Counted from the first letter of the stretch, positions 16,979 through 28,706 are shown. The stretch is 64,000 bases of DNA from Bacillus sp. 103mf (GCF_900116295.1 NZ_FPAF01000002.1:350592-414591); one strand, 5' to 3'. The notes: generated from the sequence alone by a model not told the origin. Numbers and translations: made by a program.

Positions 16979-19900
16979 TTCACTTGCAATACGTGACTCC
17001 CATCAAAGAAATATAAATATGTTTCTTTTACGGGTTGATGTAAACTTTTCTCTAGTGCTTTCCGATAAAGGGCTAGCTGTATTTTATACCGTTCTTCTAA
17101 TATTGGTCTCGCTTGTTCAAATCCACCTGGGAAACGGGCCCCAATTGTATCTGTTTTAAAATCAATTAAAACGATGCCCTCCTCTTCTTCAATCATACAA
17201 TCAATAACCCCTTGAACAAGGATGGATTCGTCTTGTTCAGCTGTCCAATCTTGATAGGCTTCGTTTGCTGATAACATCATCGTAAACGGTACTTCGCGCT
17301 CTACATGTTTTGCGGCTAACATTCGTTTCCCAAGTTCTGTTTCAAAAAATGCAACAATCTTTTCCGGTGCTATTTCTTCTGCTTGTTCAAATGTTAAGAG
17401 CTCTTTATTTACCATTTCCGCAATTTGTTCTTGAATCACTTCAGCTGTTATTGCTTTCGCTAAGTTTACATGCTGCATAACGGTATGAACAGCCGTCCCG
17501 CGTTCTGCATACGTAAGTCCTTTTTTCTCCATAAAACGCGGACGCGTTTCAATTGGTGCACGAACTCGTTTGATAAACGATGTATCACTACCTTCTTGTG
17601 CTTGATAGTTTCGTTTAATTTCCGTAACAGATTGCTTGGCGCGGTGCGTTGCCGCATCTTCGAATCCATACTGCCATGTTAACCTTTTATACACTTCATC
17701 TTTTTGCTCACTACAGAGAGAAACTGATTTTTGCTCCCTGAGCGCTTCTAATAGCTCTTGCTTTTCTTCTTTCATTGGCTCTGGTGCTTGCAACTCTGCC
17801 ACGTCAACTGCTTCTACTTTCCAGGTTGCATCATATTCATATATGTCAGTTGGAATATCTCCCTGCCCCATCTCCAAAAGCATGTCACTATCTTTATGTC
17901 TGCATAATGATGGTACAATCCAATCTAAATAACAGGTTGCCCCGGCACGTACATAATCCGGCAATAACCATTCGGTATGCTCGCGGGCATCTAGCCATTT
18001 CTGTATTTCTTTTTCTTTATCTTTTACAGTTCCAATTAAAATGAGCTTTTCTTTCGCACGTGTTAAAGCAACATATAAGACGCGCATTTCTTCGGCAATC
18101 AGCTCCATTTTCATTTTGCGCTTAATCGCGAGCTGCGATAATGTCGTATATTTAATGCGCTTTTTCGGATCAATAAACTGTGAGCCAAATCCGAAATCTT
18201 TATGCAGCAAGAAACGCTTCATTAAATCTTGTGTGTTAAAACGTCTTCCAAGCCCTGCTACAAATACAACTGGAAACTCCAGTCCTTTACTTTTATGAAT
18301 TGTCATAATACGCACAACATCTTCTTGTTCGCCAAGCGCACGTGCTGTTCCCATATCGTCACCGCGTTCTAATATCCGCTCAATAAAACGCAAGAAGCGG
18401 AATAAACCACGAAATGAAGTCGCTTCATATTGGCGGGCACGATCATATAACACGCGAAGATTTGCCTGGCGCTGCTTACCAGCGGGAAGACCACTCACAA
18501 AATCATAATAACCCGTTTCACGATACACTTTCCAAATTAAATCCGAAAGCGACTGCTGACGCGCAAATTCACGCCACTCTTGTAAATACTTGTAAAACCA
18601 TGATATTTTCTCATGCAATTCTTTCTCTTCCTCTAATGGTGCGCCTTGCAAGAAAGAGCGCATTACTTCATAAAAGGAGCTCTTTTTCCCATGAGTACGC
18701 AGCATCGCCAACTCTTCGTCTGTTAATCCAACAATTGGCGAACGAAGCACAGCTGCTAACGGAATATCTTGCGCTGGATTATCAATTACGCGAAACAGGT
18801 TCATCATTACATTCACTTCTGTCGCTTCAAAATAACCAGTCGCAAGCTCTGCATAAACAGGAATACCTTGCTGCTTTAACTCTTCCATAATTTGCGGCGC
18901 CCATGGCATAGAACGCAGTAAAATAACAAAATCACGATAGGTAACAGGGCGCATGCCGTTTGTTTTTCGGTCATATACTTCATAACCAGAATCGACCATT
19001 GCTTTTATCCTTTGTGCAATGAGGCGTGCTTCTAATTGCGCCTTTTCTAATTCCACGCCTTCCTCTTCATCCACTGCCGCATTATCAGATTGATGGATAA
19101 ATAACAATTCTGCTGATGGATCCGCTCCTTCTGGATAGCTCGCTCCAAGCTTCAGCTCAGCGTCTTCATCATAATCAATTTCTCCGACAGCTTCGCCCAT
19201 AATTTGTTTAAAAATAAAGTTTGTCCCTGCTAGTACTTCGTGACGACTGCGGAAGTTTTTTGCTAAATCAATTTTCATGCCGCCATCTATGCCTTCAGAT
19301 GTAAAACGTTTGTATTTCCCTAGAAAAAGTCCTGGCTCTGCTAGCCGGAAACGATATATACTTTGTTTTACATCGCCGACCATAAATAAATTTCCGTCTT
19401 GCTCCGCGTCTTTCGTAACAAGCTTAATAATCGATTCTTGTACAAAGTTCGTGTCCTGATATTCATCAACAAGCACTTCTGTAAATTTATGACGGTATTG
19501 CCACGCAACTGGTGATGGACGCAGTTCTCCCTCATCCGTACGCTCGCTTAAAATTTGTAAGCAAAAATGCTCTAAATCTGTAAAATCAACCATTCCTTTA
19601 TCGCGCTTAATCGCTTGGAACTGTTCTGTAAATACTTTTACGAGACCGACAAGCTTACGCAGTACGGGGTGCATATCTTGAAAATCACGTAAAAAACTTT
19701 CTGGACTGCGGCTAAATAATTCTTCGTGTAGTTTCTTTACTTCATCCTTCGCTTTATTCCGCAGAGAGTCAACTTGTTTCACAATCTCTTCATTATAATC
19801 ACTCTTTTTAATACGCTTTAACGTTTGCCAAGAAGCAGTTTGCATCGCTTCATATGTGCTTGTCCAAGACCCACAAGCTGCTTCGGACAAGTTCTGAAGT

Positions 19901-20700
19901 AACAAAAGATCCGCTTGCAGTGTTTCCACGCGCGGCGCTGGACCATCTGGTAACATCGCAAGCTCAATCGCTTTTTCAGCGTATTGCTTTGCCGTTTCCA
20001 GCTGCACCTTTACATCCTCTAATAAATACGAGGCATACATTAAATCTTCAATTGTTTTTCCTTCTACGTCATATGCTTCAACTAATTTATCAAGCCAACC
20101 GTTCGGATCTGGATGCGCTCTTGATTCAGTATGGAGCGCCAAAATCATACGCTGCAGATCATCATCAGTGCGGTCACTCGTATAACGATCGACAAGTTCA
20201 AAAAACAATTCATTATTTTCCATGCCGTACTCTGCTTCTAATATGTCATCCAGAACTTCTTCTTTTAATAATTCATTCTCCGTCTCATTCGCAATGCGAA
20301 AACGCGGATCAACATCGAGCATATAATAATACGTTCGAATGACTTGTAAACAGAACGAATGGATTGTCGAAATCGATGCTCTGTTTAGTAAACTAAGCTG
20401 CTTTCGAATATGCGGCGAAGCTGGATCATCAATTAATACTTTTTCTAACGCTTCTCCAATTCGGTTTTTCATCTCTTGCGCCGCTGCATTTGTAAACGTT
20501 ACGACAAGCAGGCGATCGACATCAACTGGATTTTCCTCTCGAATCATTTTGCGAATAATACGTTCAACAAGTACCGCTGTTTTTCCCGACCCAGCTGCAG
20601 CTGCAACTAAAATATCACGGCCATCCGCAACGATTGCTTTCCACTGATCATCGGTCCACTGACTTCCTTCTGGTTTCGCTGGCCAAGTTTGTATCGTCAT
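16975..20700 (-). CDS. addA: ATP-dependent helicase/nuclease subunit A
   Basis: 1241 residues. UvrD-like helicase motifs: Walker [18 protein letters not shown] near residue 35, [23 protein letters not shown] and [19 protein letters not shown]; the C-terminal RecB-type nuclease has [23 protein letters not shown]. AddAB processes double-strand breaks to recombinogenic ends at Chi. The start overlaps the addB stop by 4 bp, so translation is coupled. The stop codon is contributed by a bcr1-like end. Confidence 0.95.
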   Translation of the reverse strand: MTIQTWPAKPEGSQWTDDQWKAIVADGRDILVAAAAGSGKTAVLVERIIRKMIREENPVDVDRLLVVTFTNAAAQEMKNRIGEALEKVLIDDPASPHIRKQLSLLNRASISTIHSFCLQVIRTYYYMLDVDPRFRIANETENELLKEEVLDDILEAEYGMENNELFFELVDRYTSDRTDDDLQRMILALHTESRAHPDPNGWLDKLVEAYDVEGKTIEDLMYASYLLEDVKVQLETAKQYAEKAIELAMLPDGPAPRVETLQADLLLLQNLSEAACGSWTSTYEAMQTASWQTLKRIKKSDYNEEIVKQVDSLRNKAKDEVKKLHEELFSRSPESFLRDFQDMHPVLRKLVGLVKVFTEQFQAIKRDKGMVDFTDLEHFCLQILSERTDEGELRPSPVAWQYRHKFTEVLVDEYQDTNFVQESIIKLVTKDAEQDGNLFMVGDVKQSIYRFRLAEPGLFLGKYKRFTSEGIDGGMKIDLAKNFRSRHEVLAGTNFIFKQIMGEAVGEIDYDEDAELKLGASYPEGADPSAELLFIHQSDNAAVDEEEGVELEKAQLEARLIAQRIKAMVDSGYEVYDRKTNGMRPVTYRDFVILLRSMPWAPQIMEELKQQGIPVYAELATGYFEATEVNVMMNLFRVIDNPAQDIPLAAVLRSPIVGLTDEELAMLRTHGKKSSFYEVMRSFLQGAPLEEEKELHEKISWFYKYLQEWREFARQQSLSDLIWKVYRETGYYDFVSGLPAGKQRQANLRVLYDRARQYEATSFRGLFRFLRFIERILERGDDMGTARALGEQEDVVRIMTIHKSKGLEFPVVFVAGLGRRFNTQDLMKRFLLHKDFGFGSQFIDPKKRIKYTTLSQLAIKRKMKMELIAEEMRVLYVALTRAKEKLILIGTVKDKEKEIQKWLDAREHTEWLLPDYVRAGATCYLDWIVPSLCRHKDSDMLLEMGQGDIPTDIYEYDATWKVEAVDVAELQAPEPMKEEKQELLEALREQKSVSLCSEQKDEVYKRLTWQYGFEDAATHRAKQSVTEIKRNYQAQEGSDTSFIKRVRAPIETRPRFMEKKGLTYAERGTAVHTVMQHVNLAKAITAEVIQEQIAEMVNKELLTFEQAEEIAPEKIVAFFETELGKRMLAAKHVEREVPFTMMLSANEAYQDWTAEQDESILVQGVIDCMIEEEEGIVLIDFKTDTIGARFPGGFEQARPILEERYKIQLALYRKALEKSLHQPVKETYLYFFDGSHVLQVK

Positions 20701-23700
20701 GACTGGGTATCCTCTCTCATTTTCTCTAACGCTTCACTATCTTTCATATCTTGCAATGCCCTGTATTTGTTATCTTCTAACGACTCATCAAATTGACAAA
20801 CAGAGCGGAAATTACAAAACGTACATGCTGTTTTGTTCCCCATTTTATACGGTGCAATATCGATAACACCTTCTGTTATATCTGTCCCGATGTTTTCAAA
20901 TGTACGATGTACGTATTGCTGCAATACATGAAACTCTTGCTCACTCGCAATATCAGAACGCGCACTAAAACTGCCATCTTTTTTAAGGCCCGCTGAAATA
21001 ATATTCGAGCTTCCTGTCGTTAACGTGTTATCCATTAGCCGAACGACATCAGCGTCTCCAAGAACGAGTCCTTTCATCTTAAATTTCTTTAAAATCTCTT
21101 GTTCAATTTCAGCCTCTGACACGTCACCTTTCATTTCAACAATTGGATTATGAATATGGAAATACAGTACTCCGGCAGGGCTTGCGTTTCCGCCCCTCTC
21201 CATCCATTTGCTTGCGTTTGTTGTCACGACATCTAAATACGTCAGCATTTGCAATGCTAAACCATAATATACTTCCGTTAAATCTAATTTTTTCGCGCTC
21301 GATTTATAATCAATAATACGTAAAAACGTGCCCGTTTCATCTTCTGCTTTATCAACGCGGTCAATTCGTCCAACTACTTCCATTTTCACACCATTTGATA
21401 ATTCAAATTTCATAGCTGGCAATGAGTTTGTTCCGCCCATACCAAATCCAACTTCTAAATCAACAGGTACAAATCCGCTCGACTTTGCATGCTCTCTTAA
21501 CACAAGTGAAGTACGGAAAATAATTTGCTGTAATTTATGCTTTAAATAATGATGCCTGTTGGAACTTAATAAAATTTGACGCTGCAAAAGCGGTGCTAAT
21601 TCTTCGATCACAGTAACAGAAAGATATTCACACTCTTTTACAGTTAAATCAGCCCAGGTACGCTTTTCTTTCAATAATTTATCAGCAATCTTCTTCAAAG
21701 CAGCATGGAACAGTTCCCCGATATCTGGTGCATCTAATTTAAAAATATCACGTTCTTTCAAAGATAAGCCATGCTGCGCAAAATGAGCATACGCACAGCG
21801 ATTAAAGAGCTCCATACGTGATACGCTGCCTTTAATTTTGTCACCGTATAACTCCTCGCTTACAGCAGGGCTTAATTTACGCGCCCTGTTTCGGTAAAAC
21901 AAACTGGATAACACACGAATGCTCTTTTGCTTCCACTCCGGCGTTGTAACATAAAAATTGTATACATCCCACCAGAAAGAAAGATTCCCCTCAAAACCGT
22001 ATCGCTTCCAGTTTTGCAGTTGCTGCGTTAAATACGAAAGTGTCACTTCTGGCGTGGCCACATATGAAATTTGCTCACTATGTGACAAATCATTTACATC
22101 ATTCGTTAAAAATATTTCGGCAGCAGAAGGGAACATTCTTTTAACCTTCTTTATAAAGCTAGATGCTAATAGCGTCTTCCCTTCTTCATCTGCAAGAGGA
22201 CAAGATATATATAACTTCTCCGCTGCCCTTGTCACCGTTTGATAAATGACAAATTGTTCATCGAGTAACTTTTGCCGCGCTGTTGGTGCCAGTTCAATTC
22301 CTGCTGAAACAAGCACTTCTCGTTCTTCGTCAGATAATACACCATCATCTGATGGCGCCGCTGGAATAATTCCCTCATTTGCTCCAATTACAAATGCCGC
22401 TCGAATATTCGAAAGACGTGAACGGTCAATATTTGCAATTAACACTTGATCTAAAGACGGCGGAATATTCGCGAACTGGAGTGACTCTAATCCTGTCGTC
22501 ATCACATTTACAAACATAGACAGAGACATTTTCTCTTCTCCAAGCATTTCAACGCACGTATCCAGTAGCGTGATGACTTGTTCCCATACTTGATCATGAT
22601 CATTGGCAAATAAGAAATTCCCTGCTTCCTCTGCTTGCAGGCGTAACGCTTCTAATTTTTTCGGAACGTCTAGCTCTTCTAAAAATAAGTAAACCGCTTC
22701 ACACATACTCATTGTCGTTACCGCTCGTTTTAATCGCTTTTGCAAACGAATAATTGGTGTGCGAACAATCTCACGAAGACGATTAATCTTTTCTTCCATT
22801 TCTCGTTCGCTATCTGTTTGACCGCCATGTACACCATCTAATGAACGGTAGCGACGATACGTCCACGGCTCTTCCGAAGTCCATCTTTTCCCTTGCACAC
22901 CATACGCTAAACAGTAATTTTCAAATTCATCCATTTCATCACGTATTTTCGCTTTATTTCCATCTAATGGGTACAACAGTTCGGTTTTTATGCAGCGAAA
23001 TACCGCGTCATAACGCCAATTCCCACTAATGACTTCTAACGCAGAGCGAATAAACTCAATTAATGGATGATGAAGCATTGGGCGTTTTTCATCAATAAAG
23101 AATGGAATATTATAATCAACAAACAACGTCCTCATCATATCGTAATAGCTTTCACCATTGCGAAGAAGCACCGCGATATCACGATAACGATACCCTTCTT
23201 CCGCTACTAATCTGCGAATTTCGCGCGCAATGCCTTCCACTTCTGCCCGTAAATTCGCCGCAGCATATAGTGTAATGTGTGACTCACCTTGAAACTCTCC
23301 ATAAGGACGAGAATCATAATGCGCCTCTAAATGCGCAAGTGCTGGCGACGTAAAACGCGGTTGCTCTCGCATGACAATCGTATTTTCAATAACAATTTTC
23401 TCTTCACTTGCTACCTGTTTTAGTTTTTCAAACGTGATAAGCGTTTGATAAAATAAATCCAGTTCACTCACTGGCTGTGATAACGTCTGCTCATCAAGCG
23501 TTAATGCAATTGTCATTTTTGCTCCGCATCGCAGTAGTTGCCTTACAATCTCTAACTCTTGCGGTGAAAATGTATGAAATCCATCAATATAAATCATGCT
23601 ATCTTTCACATACTCTGAATAGGGAAGCTTTTCAAACAAAAGCTTCATATAATCTTCAGAATCTAAATATTTTCCAATTAACGCCCGTTCAAAATCATCA

Positions 23701-24206
23701 TATAAAAGCTGCAAATCATACATTTTGTTTGCTAACAGTTTCTGTTCATTTCCATTGCTATGAGCCTCTAATTCTTGCCACATCGCATACACATTTGACG
23801 GCGTTAAATTGTAGCGTTTAAATTCCGTAATCATACTGCCAAGTTGTTCAAAAAATCCATTTTGCTCTGCTGCTTTCTGGAAAACATATAATTCTTCTTT
23901 ACGCGCCTCGACAATTTTACGAAGCAGCATATGCACACCAGATTCATCAATATGAAGGCGGCTTGCTCCGCCTACTTCTTGAAGCACCTTCCACGCTAAC
24001 CGCGAAAAACTAAACACTTGTGCACGAATAGAGCCGCTTACGTCTCCATTAATTAATGCTTGCTGCGTTTGGAATGTCATTTGCTCTGGCACAAGATATA
24101 AAATCGTTTCACCTTTTGGACGATGCTGCAGCTCTTGCTGTACTTCTTGCAAACACATCGTACTTTTTCCACTTCCAGCTCGTCCTATTATAAATCGAAG
24201 TGACAT
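20697..24206 (-). CDS. addB: ATP-dependent nuclease subunit B
   Basis: 1169 residues from ATG 24206, chosen for AAAGGCGGG upstream and the family N terminus [18 protein letters not shown] (Walker A). The C terminus has the AddB iron-sulfur cysteines ([15 protein letters not shown], plus an upstream Cys in [14 protein letters not shown]) and RecB-type nuclease residues ([15 protein letters not shown]). Works with AddA in recombinational repair. First gene of the addBA operon; a bcr1 element lies immediately upstream. Confidence 0.95.
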   Translation of the reverse strand: MSLRFIIGRAGSGKSTMCLQEVQQELQHRPKGETILYLVPEQMTFQTQQALINGDVSGSIRAQVFSFSRLAWKVLQEVGGASRLHIDESGVHMLLRKIVEARKEELYVFQKAAEQNGFFEQLGSMITEFKRYNLTPSNVYAMWQELEAHSNGNEQKLLANKMYDLQLLYDDFERALIGKYLDSEDYMKLLFEKLPYSEYVKDSMIYIDGFHTFSPQELEIVRQLLRCGAKMTIALTLDEQTLSQPVSELDLFYQTLITFEKLKQVASEEKIVIENTIVMREQPRFTSPALAHLEAHYDSRPYGEFQGESHITLYAAANLRAEVEGIAREIRRLVAEEGYRYRDIAVLLRNGESYYDMMRTLFVDYNIPFFIDEKRPMLHHPLIEFIRSALEVISGNWRYDAVFRCIKTELLYPLDGNKAKIRDEMDEFENYCLAYGVQGKRWTSEEPWTYRRYRSLDGVHGGQTDSEREMEEKINRLREIVRTPIIRLQKRLKRAVTTMSMCEAVYLFLEELDVPKKLEALRLQAEEAGNFLFANDHDQVWEQVITLLDTCVEMLGEEKMSLSMFVNVMTTGLESLQFANIPPSLDQVLIANIDRSRLSNIRAAFVIGANEGIIPAAPSDDGVLSDEEREVLVSAGIELAPTARQKLLDEQFVIYQTVTRAAEKLYISCPLADEEGKTLLASSFIKKVKRMFPSAAEIFLTNDVNDLSHSEQISYVATPEVTLSYLTQQLQNWKRYGFEGNLSFWWDVYNFYVTTPEWKQKSIRVLSSLFYRNRARKLSPAVSEELYGDKIKGSVSRMELFNRCAYAHFAQHGLSLKERDIFKLDAPDIGELFHAALKKIADKLLKEKRTWADLTVKECEYLSVTVIEELAPLLQRQILLSSNRHHYLKHKLQQIIFRTSLVLREHAKSSGFVPVDLEVGFGMGGTNSLPAMKFELSNGVKMEVVGRIDRVDKAEDETGTFLRIIDYKSSAKKLDLTEVYYGLALQMLTYLDVVTTNASKWMERGGNASPAGVLYFHIHNPIVEMKGDVSEAEIEQEILKKFKMKGLVLGDADVVRLMDNTLTTGSSNIISAGLKKDGSFSARSDIASEQEFHVLQQYVHRTFENIGTDITEGVIDIAPYKMGNKTACTFCNFRSVCQFDESLEDNKYRALQDMKDSEALEKMREDTQS

Positions 24207-24247
24207 GTAAACCCGCCTTTCTATAAGTGAACTTCGATCAATCAAGA

Positions 24248-24406
24248 TCTATCCCGCTATTCGTGGGCAGTAAGACCCCCACCTCAAGATTGAGAAAGAA
24301 TCGAAGAAGATAGGTGGGGGATAACTGCCCGTAAAAGCCCGATTGGTTCAACTAATAATCAGAGGGGGGATGAAGAAAATCCCCTCTGATTAAAGTTTCA
24401 CTTTAT
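24248..24406 (-). repeat. bcr1-type element E upstream of addB
   Basis: Full-length reverse copy between TCTAT (24248-24252) and TTTAT (24402-24406): ATCCCGCTATTCGTGGGCAG, CCCCCACC ... GGTGGGGG, GTAAAAGCCCGATTGG, then the hairpin aatcagagggg / cccctctgatt and AAAGTTTCACTTTAT. Lies between addB and lepB, within the likely addB leader. Confidence 0.85.
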
Positions 24407-24417
24407 CCGAAAAAGAA

Positions 24418-24441
24418 GGTAATTCGAAATTTCGAATTACC
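24418..24441 (-). terminator. Terminator after signal peptidase gene
   Basis: Perfect 24-bp palindrome 24418-24441 overlapping the stop codon (24437-24439), followed on the minus strand by TTCTTTTT. Confidence 0.8.
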
Positions 24442-25003
24442 CTTTAGAGAAATTTGTTTGTACTTCATTGATTGGCCAATAGCGTAAATCAACTTTTCCA
24501 ACAACTTGTTCTATTTTTACAAATCCGAAGTGACGACTATCCCAGCTTCCTAAACGATTATCTCCAATTACAAAGAGAAACCCTTGCGGAACAACCTTTT
24601 CATTTGTTAACTCTTCTAGGGTAAAGTCTCCTGTTAACTGTCTTCCATGAATTTGTTTTTTGTATGCATCTAAGTACGGCTCTTCAATAAATTGTCCGTT
24701 AATATATAGTTTATCATGTTTGTATGCAATTTTGTCCCCCGGAAGGCCAATAATCCGTTTTACATAATCTTCCTGTTTATTCGCATGAAAGACAACAACA
24801 TCAAAACGACTCAATTCACCTAACTGATAGCCTACTTTATTCACAATCAGCATATTACCATCTTGGAGCGTAGGCATCATCGACTTTCCTTCTACCACAT
24901 ACGTTGCAAAGAAAAAAGTGCGAAAAAATACAGCTAATAAAACACCTATAAAAATTGTTCTCATCCACTCTATGCTTTCTTTTTTCCACTTTCGCTTCAT
25001 CAT
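24437..25003 (-). CDS. lepB: Type I signal peptidase
   Basis: 188 residues: one N-terminal membrane anchor (TIFIGVLLAVFFRTFFFATYVV), catalytic Ser in EGKSMMPTL (about residue 41), catalytic Lys in YVKRIIGLPGD (about 81) and the C-terminal box GDNRLGSWDSR. Cleaves signal peptides of Sec-exported proteins at the outer membrane face. Next to a TVP38 gene and near addBA, which parallels sipV-yhjE of B. subtilis. Confidence 0.93.
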   Translation of the reverse strand: MMKRKWKKESIEWMRTIFIGVLLAVFFRTFFFATYVVEGKSMMPTLQDGNMLIVNKVGYQLGELSRFDVVVFHANKQEDYVKRIIGLPGDKIAYKHDKLYINGQFIEEPYLDAYKKQIHGRQLTGDFTLEELTNEKVVPQGFLFVIGDNRLGSWDSRHFGFVKIEQVVGKVDLRYWPINEVQTNFSKG

Positions 25004-25053
25004 GCCACATCCCTTTCTCTTTTCTATAACAGGGGTGCGCTCACTTACGAAGT

Positions 25054-25653
25054 TTAGTCTCTGCTCAGTTCAAGCTTGACTTCAATTTTCTTTCCGACAT
25101 ACCATAAAACAAAAATGACACCTATTACAATAGCTGTTTTTACTGGCTTATGCATAAAAGAGGCAAGATCATGACCAACGTAACTTAACACGAAAATCAT
25201 CACAAGCTTACCAAGTGAAAGTGCTAAAACAAACTGCCGCTTACTAATACGCGACAAACCTGCTACAACGTTAATAAGCGCTGACGGCGTAAACGGAAAA
25301 CAAAATAACAGGAAAATGGGTGCAAATCCTTTTCTCTCTATCCATGTCATCGCATTGCGAACTCGCGGATGTCTATTTACAAAAGCAAAAAAGCGACTTC
25401 TTCCAAAACGACGAATGATAAAAAACACAAGCAATGCCCCTATACATGAACCAAGCCATGAGTAGAAAAAGCCAAGCCATAGTCCAAAAGCAACTGCATT
25501 TGCCATCACAAATAAAAAGAGAGGCAAAGCTGGAATAAACGCTTCAATCATCGGAAGCCCAATGCCAATTAGCGGACCAAATGCTTGATAGCTCTTTAAC
25601 AAATGTTCCATATTTTCTATTGTGAAATATTCTTTAATTGTTTGAAAATCCAT
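25054..25653 (-). CDS. TVP38/TMEM64 (DedA superfamily) membrane protein
   Basis: 199 residues, about five hydrophobic segments, with the family motif F.FTPSALINVVAGLSRIS (residues about 120-140) and GSCIGALLVFFIIRRFGR. DedA/VTT-domain proteins are implicated in lipid flipping and membrane homeostasis. Gene order (this gene then signal peptidase) matches yhjE-sipV in B. subtilis. Spacing to lepB is 50 bp, so co-transcription is likely. Confidence 0.85.
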   Translation of the reverse strand: MDFQTIKEYFTIENMEHLLKSYQAFGPLIGIGLPMIEAFIPALPLFLFVMANAVAFGLWLGFFYSWLGSCIGALLVFFIIRRFGRSRFFAFVNRHPRVRNAMTWIERKGFAPIFLLFCFPFTPSALINVVAGLSRISKRQFVLALSLGKLVMIFVLSYVGHDLASFMHKPVKTAIVIGVIFVLWYVGKKIEVKLELSRD

Positions 25654-25902
25654 TCTACTATGTACCCCTTTACCTTGCTCTAACGAATTGTAAATTTTTT
25701 CCGAACGAAGAGGATATTACCCTTACTTTAAGAGCCCGATTTGTACAACTCCATGAAAAAAACGTTTCCTAACTGAAATTTTAGTTTACCTTTTCCTGTT
25801 ATTACTTTACCATTACTCTGCAATAAGGGGAAATGATATATCTGACAACTAAATATATATTTATTTTCCATATTTCCTAGAAAAAATCCTTTTATAAATA
25901 AC

Positions 25903-25935
25903 AAAAAAGGATGGCGAATGCCATCCTTTTTTCAC
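25903..25935 (-). terminator. Terminator of the cold-shock gene
   Basis: Perfect 13-bp arms 25903-25915 and 25920-25932 with A/T runs. Confidence 0.9.
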
Positions 25936-25951
25936 ACTATGATCTATAAGA

Positions 25952-26152
25952 TTATAGTTTTACAACGTTTTTAGCTTGAGGTCCACGGTTACCTTCTTCT
26001 ACTTCAAAGCTAACTTTTTCGCCTTCTTCTAAAGATTTGAAACCTTCAGTTGTAATAGCAGAGAAATGTACGAATACATCGTTTTCGCCTGGAACTTCGA
26101 TGAAACCGAAACCTTTTTCATTGTTAAACCATTTTACTTGACCTGTTTTCAT
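25952..26152 (-). CDS. Cold-shock protein (CspA family)
   Basis: 66 residues, single OB-fold with RNP1 KGFGFIEV and RNP2 VFVHFSAI, ending [13 protein letters not shown]. An RNA chaperone. RBS TAGGAGGAAG sits 10 bases before the ATG. The B. cereus group has about six csp genes; the exact paralogue is not assigned. A long structured leader lies upstream. Confidence 0.93.
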   Translation of the reverse strand: MKTGQVKWFNNEKGFGFIEVPGENDVFVHFSAITTEGFKSLEEGEKVSFEVEEGNRGPQAKNVVKL

Positions 26153-26217
26153 AATAACTTCCTCCTAAAAATAAATATATTTTTTTAGTTTTCACAGCAT
26201 AAAAAAAGAATCCACAC

Positions 26218-26280
26218 ATTATCAAATGCGAAACAGAACACATACATAATTTTCTCGCTAGTTTCACGGCACTTGATAAT
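26218..26280 (-). promoter_or_regulatory. Possible structured 5' leader of the csp mRNA
   Basis: Imperfect inverted repeat 26218-26234 with 26261-26280 (ATTATCAAATGC against GCACTTGATAAT plus GCGAAAC against GTTTCAC) 65 bp or more before the start codon. Cold-shock mRNAs commonly have structured leaders; whether this part is transcribed is not known. Confidence 0.35.
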
Positions 26281-26382
26281 ATATGGATTGCTTGATTTAA
26301 GTATTCAACTATAAATTAACTATACCATATAAAAAAAAGAATGTACAACATAATTTATGAAAACAAAAATAAAAAAATGGAT

Positions 26383-26430
26383 AGAACCGACACTCTATAT
26401 CGAGCATCGGTTCTTTTGTTTTAATAAACA
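26383..26430 (-). terminator. Terminator of the amidase gene
   Basis: 8-bp outer arms 26383-26390 and 26407-26414 with further inner pairing (CTC/GAG), followed on the minus strand by a T-rich run. Confidence 0.6.
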
Positions 26431-26465
26431 TACATATCATTTATTGTTTATGAACTAAAGAATCT

Positions 26466-27272
26466 TTATTTTTTAGTGTAACGAATGTACGATGCATCAT
26501 TGTAAATCCAATGATTCTTACCTACTTTTAACCAGTTTCCTGATTCACCCCACACTTTGTACACTTCTCCTTTTTGCACTTTACGAATAATATGATTACT
26601 CGTTGACGGGCCGGAACGTAGATTAACATTATTTCTATTAATATGTATCACGCCGTGTTCCTTATTAGATTGCTGCACTTTTGCCCCGCTTGAAATAGCA
26701 TTTCCATTATATGCTTTTAGTACATCCGCACGAAATTGCGCTTCCGAAACGCCATGGCTGGCCAAATAAGCTAATGGATCTTCGTGATCAGTACCACCAA
26801 ACTTATACGTAACATCTTTATGAGTCCACAACCCTTTAGATGGATGAATATTGCGGCTACGTAAAATCTCCGCTAGCAGCTTTACATAACGTTCGTAAGA
26901 CCGTTTAAACTTTACTGGGTTCTTCGTCTCACTTAATTCAACTTGAACAAATCTCTCATTCGCAGTTGGTCCTGCCCCCCACGAACGATATTTTGTACTC
27001 GCAGTCTGAATCGTCTCATCCCAATCGACAACATAATGAACAAAAGCTGTCCCCCATGTACGAGACTGATAACGTTGAATGTTAGTTGCCGAAACCTCAG
27101 GAGTAGCAGTTGAATGCGCCACAACCCCTTCGTACTTACCTACACCATTGCGATATGGTTCCTTAGGTAAATCTGGAATAATAAGTGTACTATCAGCAAA
27201 CGCACTATTAACCGAAGTTAATAACGTAATAGATGCTACAGTTACAGAGCATAGTAGTTTAATAGCTTTCAT
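26466..27272 (-). CDS. Secreted N-acetylmuramoyl-L-alanine amidase with SH3b domain
   Basis: 268 residues: signal peptide ending VNSAFA (about residue 26), Amidase_2/PGRP-like zinc domain (EGVVAHSTATPEVSA with the first His, WDETIQTASTKYRSWG, THKDVTYKFGGTDHEDP), and a C-terminal SH3-type wall-binding domain (INRNNVNLRSGPSTSNHI). It should cut the peptide stem from peptidoglycan. The arrangement is as in phage endolysins and Bacillus autolysins, but no phage genes surround it. RBS GAAGGTGATG precedes ATG 27272. Confidence 0.9.
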   Translation of the reverse strand: MKAIKLLCSVTVASITLLTSVNSAFADSTLIIPDLPKEPYRNGVGKYEGVVAHSTATPEVSATNIQRYQSRTWGTAFVHYVVDWDETIQTASTKYRSWGAGPTANERFVQVELSETKNPVKFKRSYERYVKLLAEILRSRNIHPSKGLWTHKDVTYKFGGTDHEDPLAYLASHGVSEAQFRADVLKAYNGNAISSGAKVQQSNKEHGVIHINRNNVNLRSGPSTSNHIIRKVQKGEVYKVWGESGNWLKVGKNHWIYNDASYIRYTKK

Positions 27273-27410
27273 TTTTCATCACCTTCAAAAAACCTTATTT
27301 GATTTATGTAGAAAAAATAACTAAAAAAGCCCCAGTCAAACTTTATTGGGAGGATTGAGAAATAGTAGAAACGTGCACTATTTGATAATAGATATACTTT
27401 GGGGACCCAT

Positions 27411-27730
27411 CTATATAAATACAAATTAAAAAATGACATAAAAACACTCTTTCTTTTTAGATGGACGAGACACTTAGCCACGCATAAAGTGAAACTTCCA
27501 TCAGTGGGGGTTTTTCATCCCCCACTGATGGAAAGCCCCCCAATTGGGCACATGTCAGCAGTTATCTCCCACCTATCTTCTTTGTTTTCTCAGAATCTTG
27601 AGGTGGGAGTTTTACTGCCCGTTGGTGCGGGATAAAATTTCCTACCACATGAAGATTTAAAACAAAGGTGAAAAGTGCGTGCAGGTCTGGCAGCGATTTA
27701 TATGTCGAAAAATTAAAATGGATTTATATG
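27411..27730 (+). repeat. L-family repeat 1, interrupted by a bcr1 element
   Basis: Left end CTATATAAATACAAATTAAA at 27411 and right end ATTAAAATGGATTTATAT at 27730 are imperfect inverted repeats. Between them are the family landmarks CTTTCTTTTTAG, GCCACGCA and CCACATGAAG ... TTTAAAACAAAGG. A bcr1-type element (27484-27636) has replaced the central TAGAAGCGGTCAGGGCC part. Confidence 0.75.
27484..27636 (+). repeat. bcr1-type element F, inside L repeat 1
   Basis: Complete copy with perfect ATAAA ends at 27484-27488 and 27632-27636, hairpin ccatcagtggggg / cccccactgatgg, CTCCCACC ... GGTGGGAG and CCCGTTGGTGCGGG. Confidence 0.88.
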
Positions 27731-27778
27731 TATTTAAATTATCTCACATAATTGCTGTTTAAAACAGATAAAAAGTTC

Positions 27779-27967
27779 TGCTGATAAAGGAAAAATGACA
27801 TAAAACCCCCTTTCTTTTTAGGTTGGCGAGAGCGTCTGGCCACGCATAGAAGCGGTCAGGGCCTTTTTCTGCCACGTGCGAGAAAGTGAGTGTAGTGTAG
27901 GTTATGTTTTGTTCTGTTCTGCATAGCAGAGGCTTATATGGTGAAAAATTAAAACAGAGTTATATAG
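27779..27967 (+). repeat. L-family repeat 2
   Basis: Shares TGACATAAAACCCCCTTTCT, GCGAGAGCGTCTGGCCACGC, ATAGAAGCGGTCAGGGCC, CTGCATAGCAG and a right end AAATTAAAAC...TTATATAG with the other L copies. The left terminal repeat is not recognisable. Confidence 0.75.
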
Positions 27968-28018
27968 TGATTTTCTAAACTCTATATTAATAGATTACAC
28001 TTCCTATGTATGAATAAT

Positions 28019-28146
28019 AAGAAGAAAATGTCATTCTTCTTATTCCATATCATCAATCTTCTTTCTAATAGGACTAATTGCAATCGGTGCTTTATACGTA
28101 AAGTCTGTGTATTCTTTCGTACCATCTTTTCGTCCGCCAAACTTCT
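28019..28146 (-). pseudogene. comK fragment with internal deletion
   Basis: Minus-strand DNA 28065-28141 nearly duplicates the middle of comK (29664-29740): TAGGACTAATTGCAATCGG, GGTGCTTTAT, TTTCGTACCATCTTTTCGTC and CGCCAAA. It is joined to the segment holding the comK stop codon (CATATCATCAATCTTCTTTC, as at 29339-29359). About 300 bp between these two parts are missing, and the 5' part is absent. It is a decayed partial duplicate lying about 1.2 kb from the intact gene. Confidence 0.75.
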
Positions 28147-28246
28147 TGTAACACATAAATAAAACAAAGGAAGATTTATTTATTAAAAGATAAATGGAAA
28201 ATACATGCTAAAATATTTAAAAGAAAGTTAATAAGGAGAAAAATAA

Positions 28247-28672
28247 ATGGATCTATTGAAAAGACTATTGTCAGCTATACTTTCAAGTTCAATTATTGCT
28301 GTAGCATTGGGTATTTTCTCATTTATTTTAGGTGGACAATATGATTTTTCGCCTATGCTTTTTTCTATAATTACATTATTTTATACTATCCCTATATTCA
28401 CGTTTATCGGAATACCATTCTCTCTATTAGTTGATTGGGCTACGAAAAAAATCTTAAATAAGTGTCATTCTTCTCAAAAAACATATTTGATTCAATTACT
28501 TATGTACTCAATGTTTGGGGTTATTTTATTAGGAATATTATTTTCGTTTGATTTTATAGAAAGTGGGTTAATATGGTATTCTCCTTACGGGATAATACCA
28601 GCAATTGTGTATTTCCACATATTATTGCTATTAAAACGAAACAGAAATAATTCGGGAATTGAGGGATCATGA
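28247..28672 (+). CDS. Small four-helix membrane protein, unknown function
   Basis: 141 residues, RBS TAAGGAGAAAAA before ATG 28247. Four predicted membrane helices, at about 9-28, 36-64, 83-105 and 111-130, with a basic loop after helix 2 (ATKKILNKCHSSQK). No known family recognised. Helix order and spacing resemble the protein at 52322 (FSIITLFYTIPIFTF here against FSILLIIYGAPIILTG there), so the two may be distant paralogues. It ends just before a terminator. Confidence 0.7.
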   Translation: MDLLKRLLSAILSSSIIAVALGIFSFILGGQYDFSPMLFSIITLFYTIPIFTFIGIPFSLLVDWATKKILNKCHSSQKTYLIQLLMYSMFGVILLGILFSFDFIESGLIWYSPYGIIPAIVYFHILLLLKRNRNNSGIEGS

Positions 28673-28677
28673 ATCCG

Positions 28678-28706
28678 AAACCTATCTACCGATAGGTTTT
28701 TATTTT
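28678..28706 (+). terminator. Terminator after membrane gene
   Basis: 9-bp perfect arms 28678-28686 and 28691-28699, loop TACC, then TTTATTTTT. Confidence 0.85.

Noticed and set aside
26466-27272. Prophage lysis module
   Set aside because: The amidase has its own signal peptide and no holin, tail or integrase genes are nearby.
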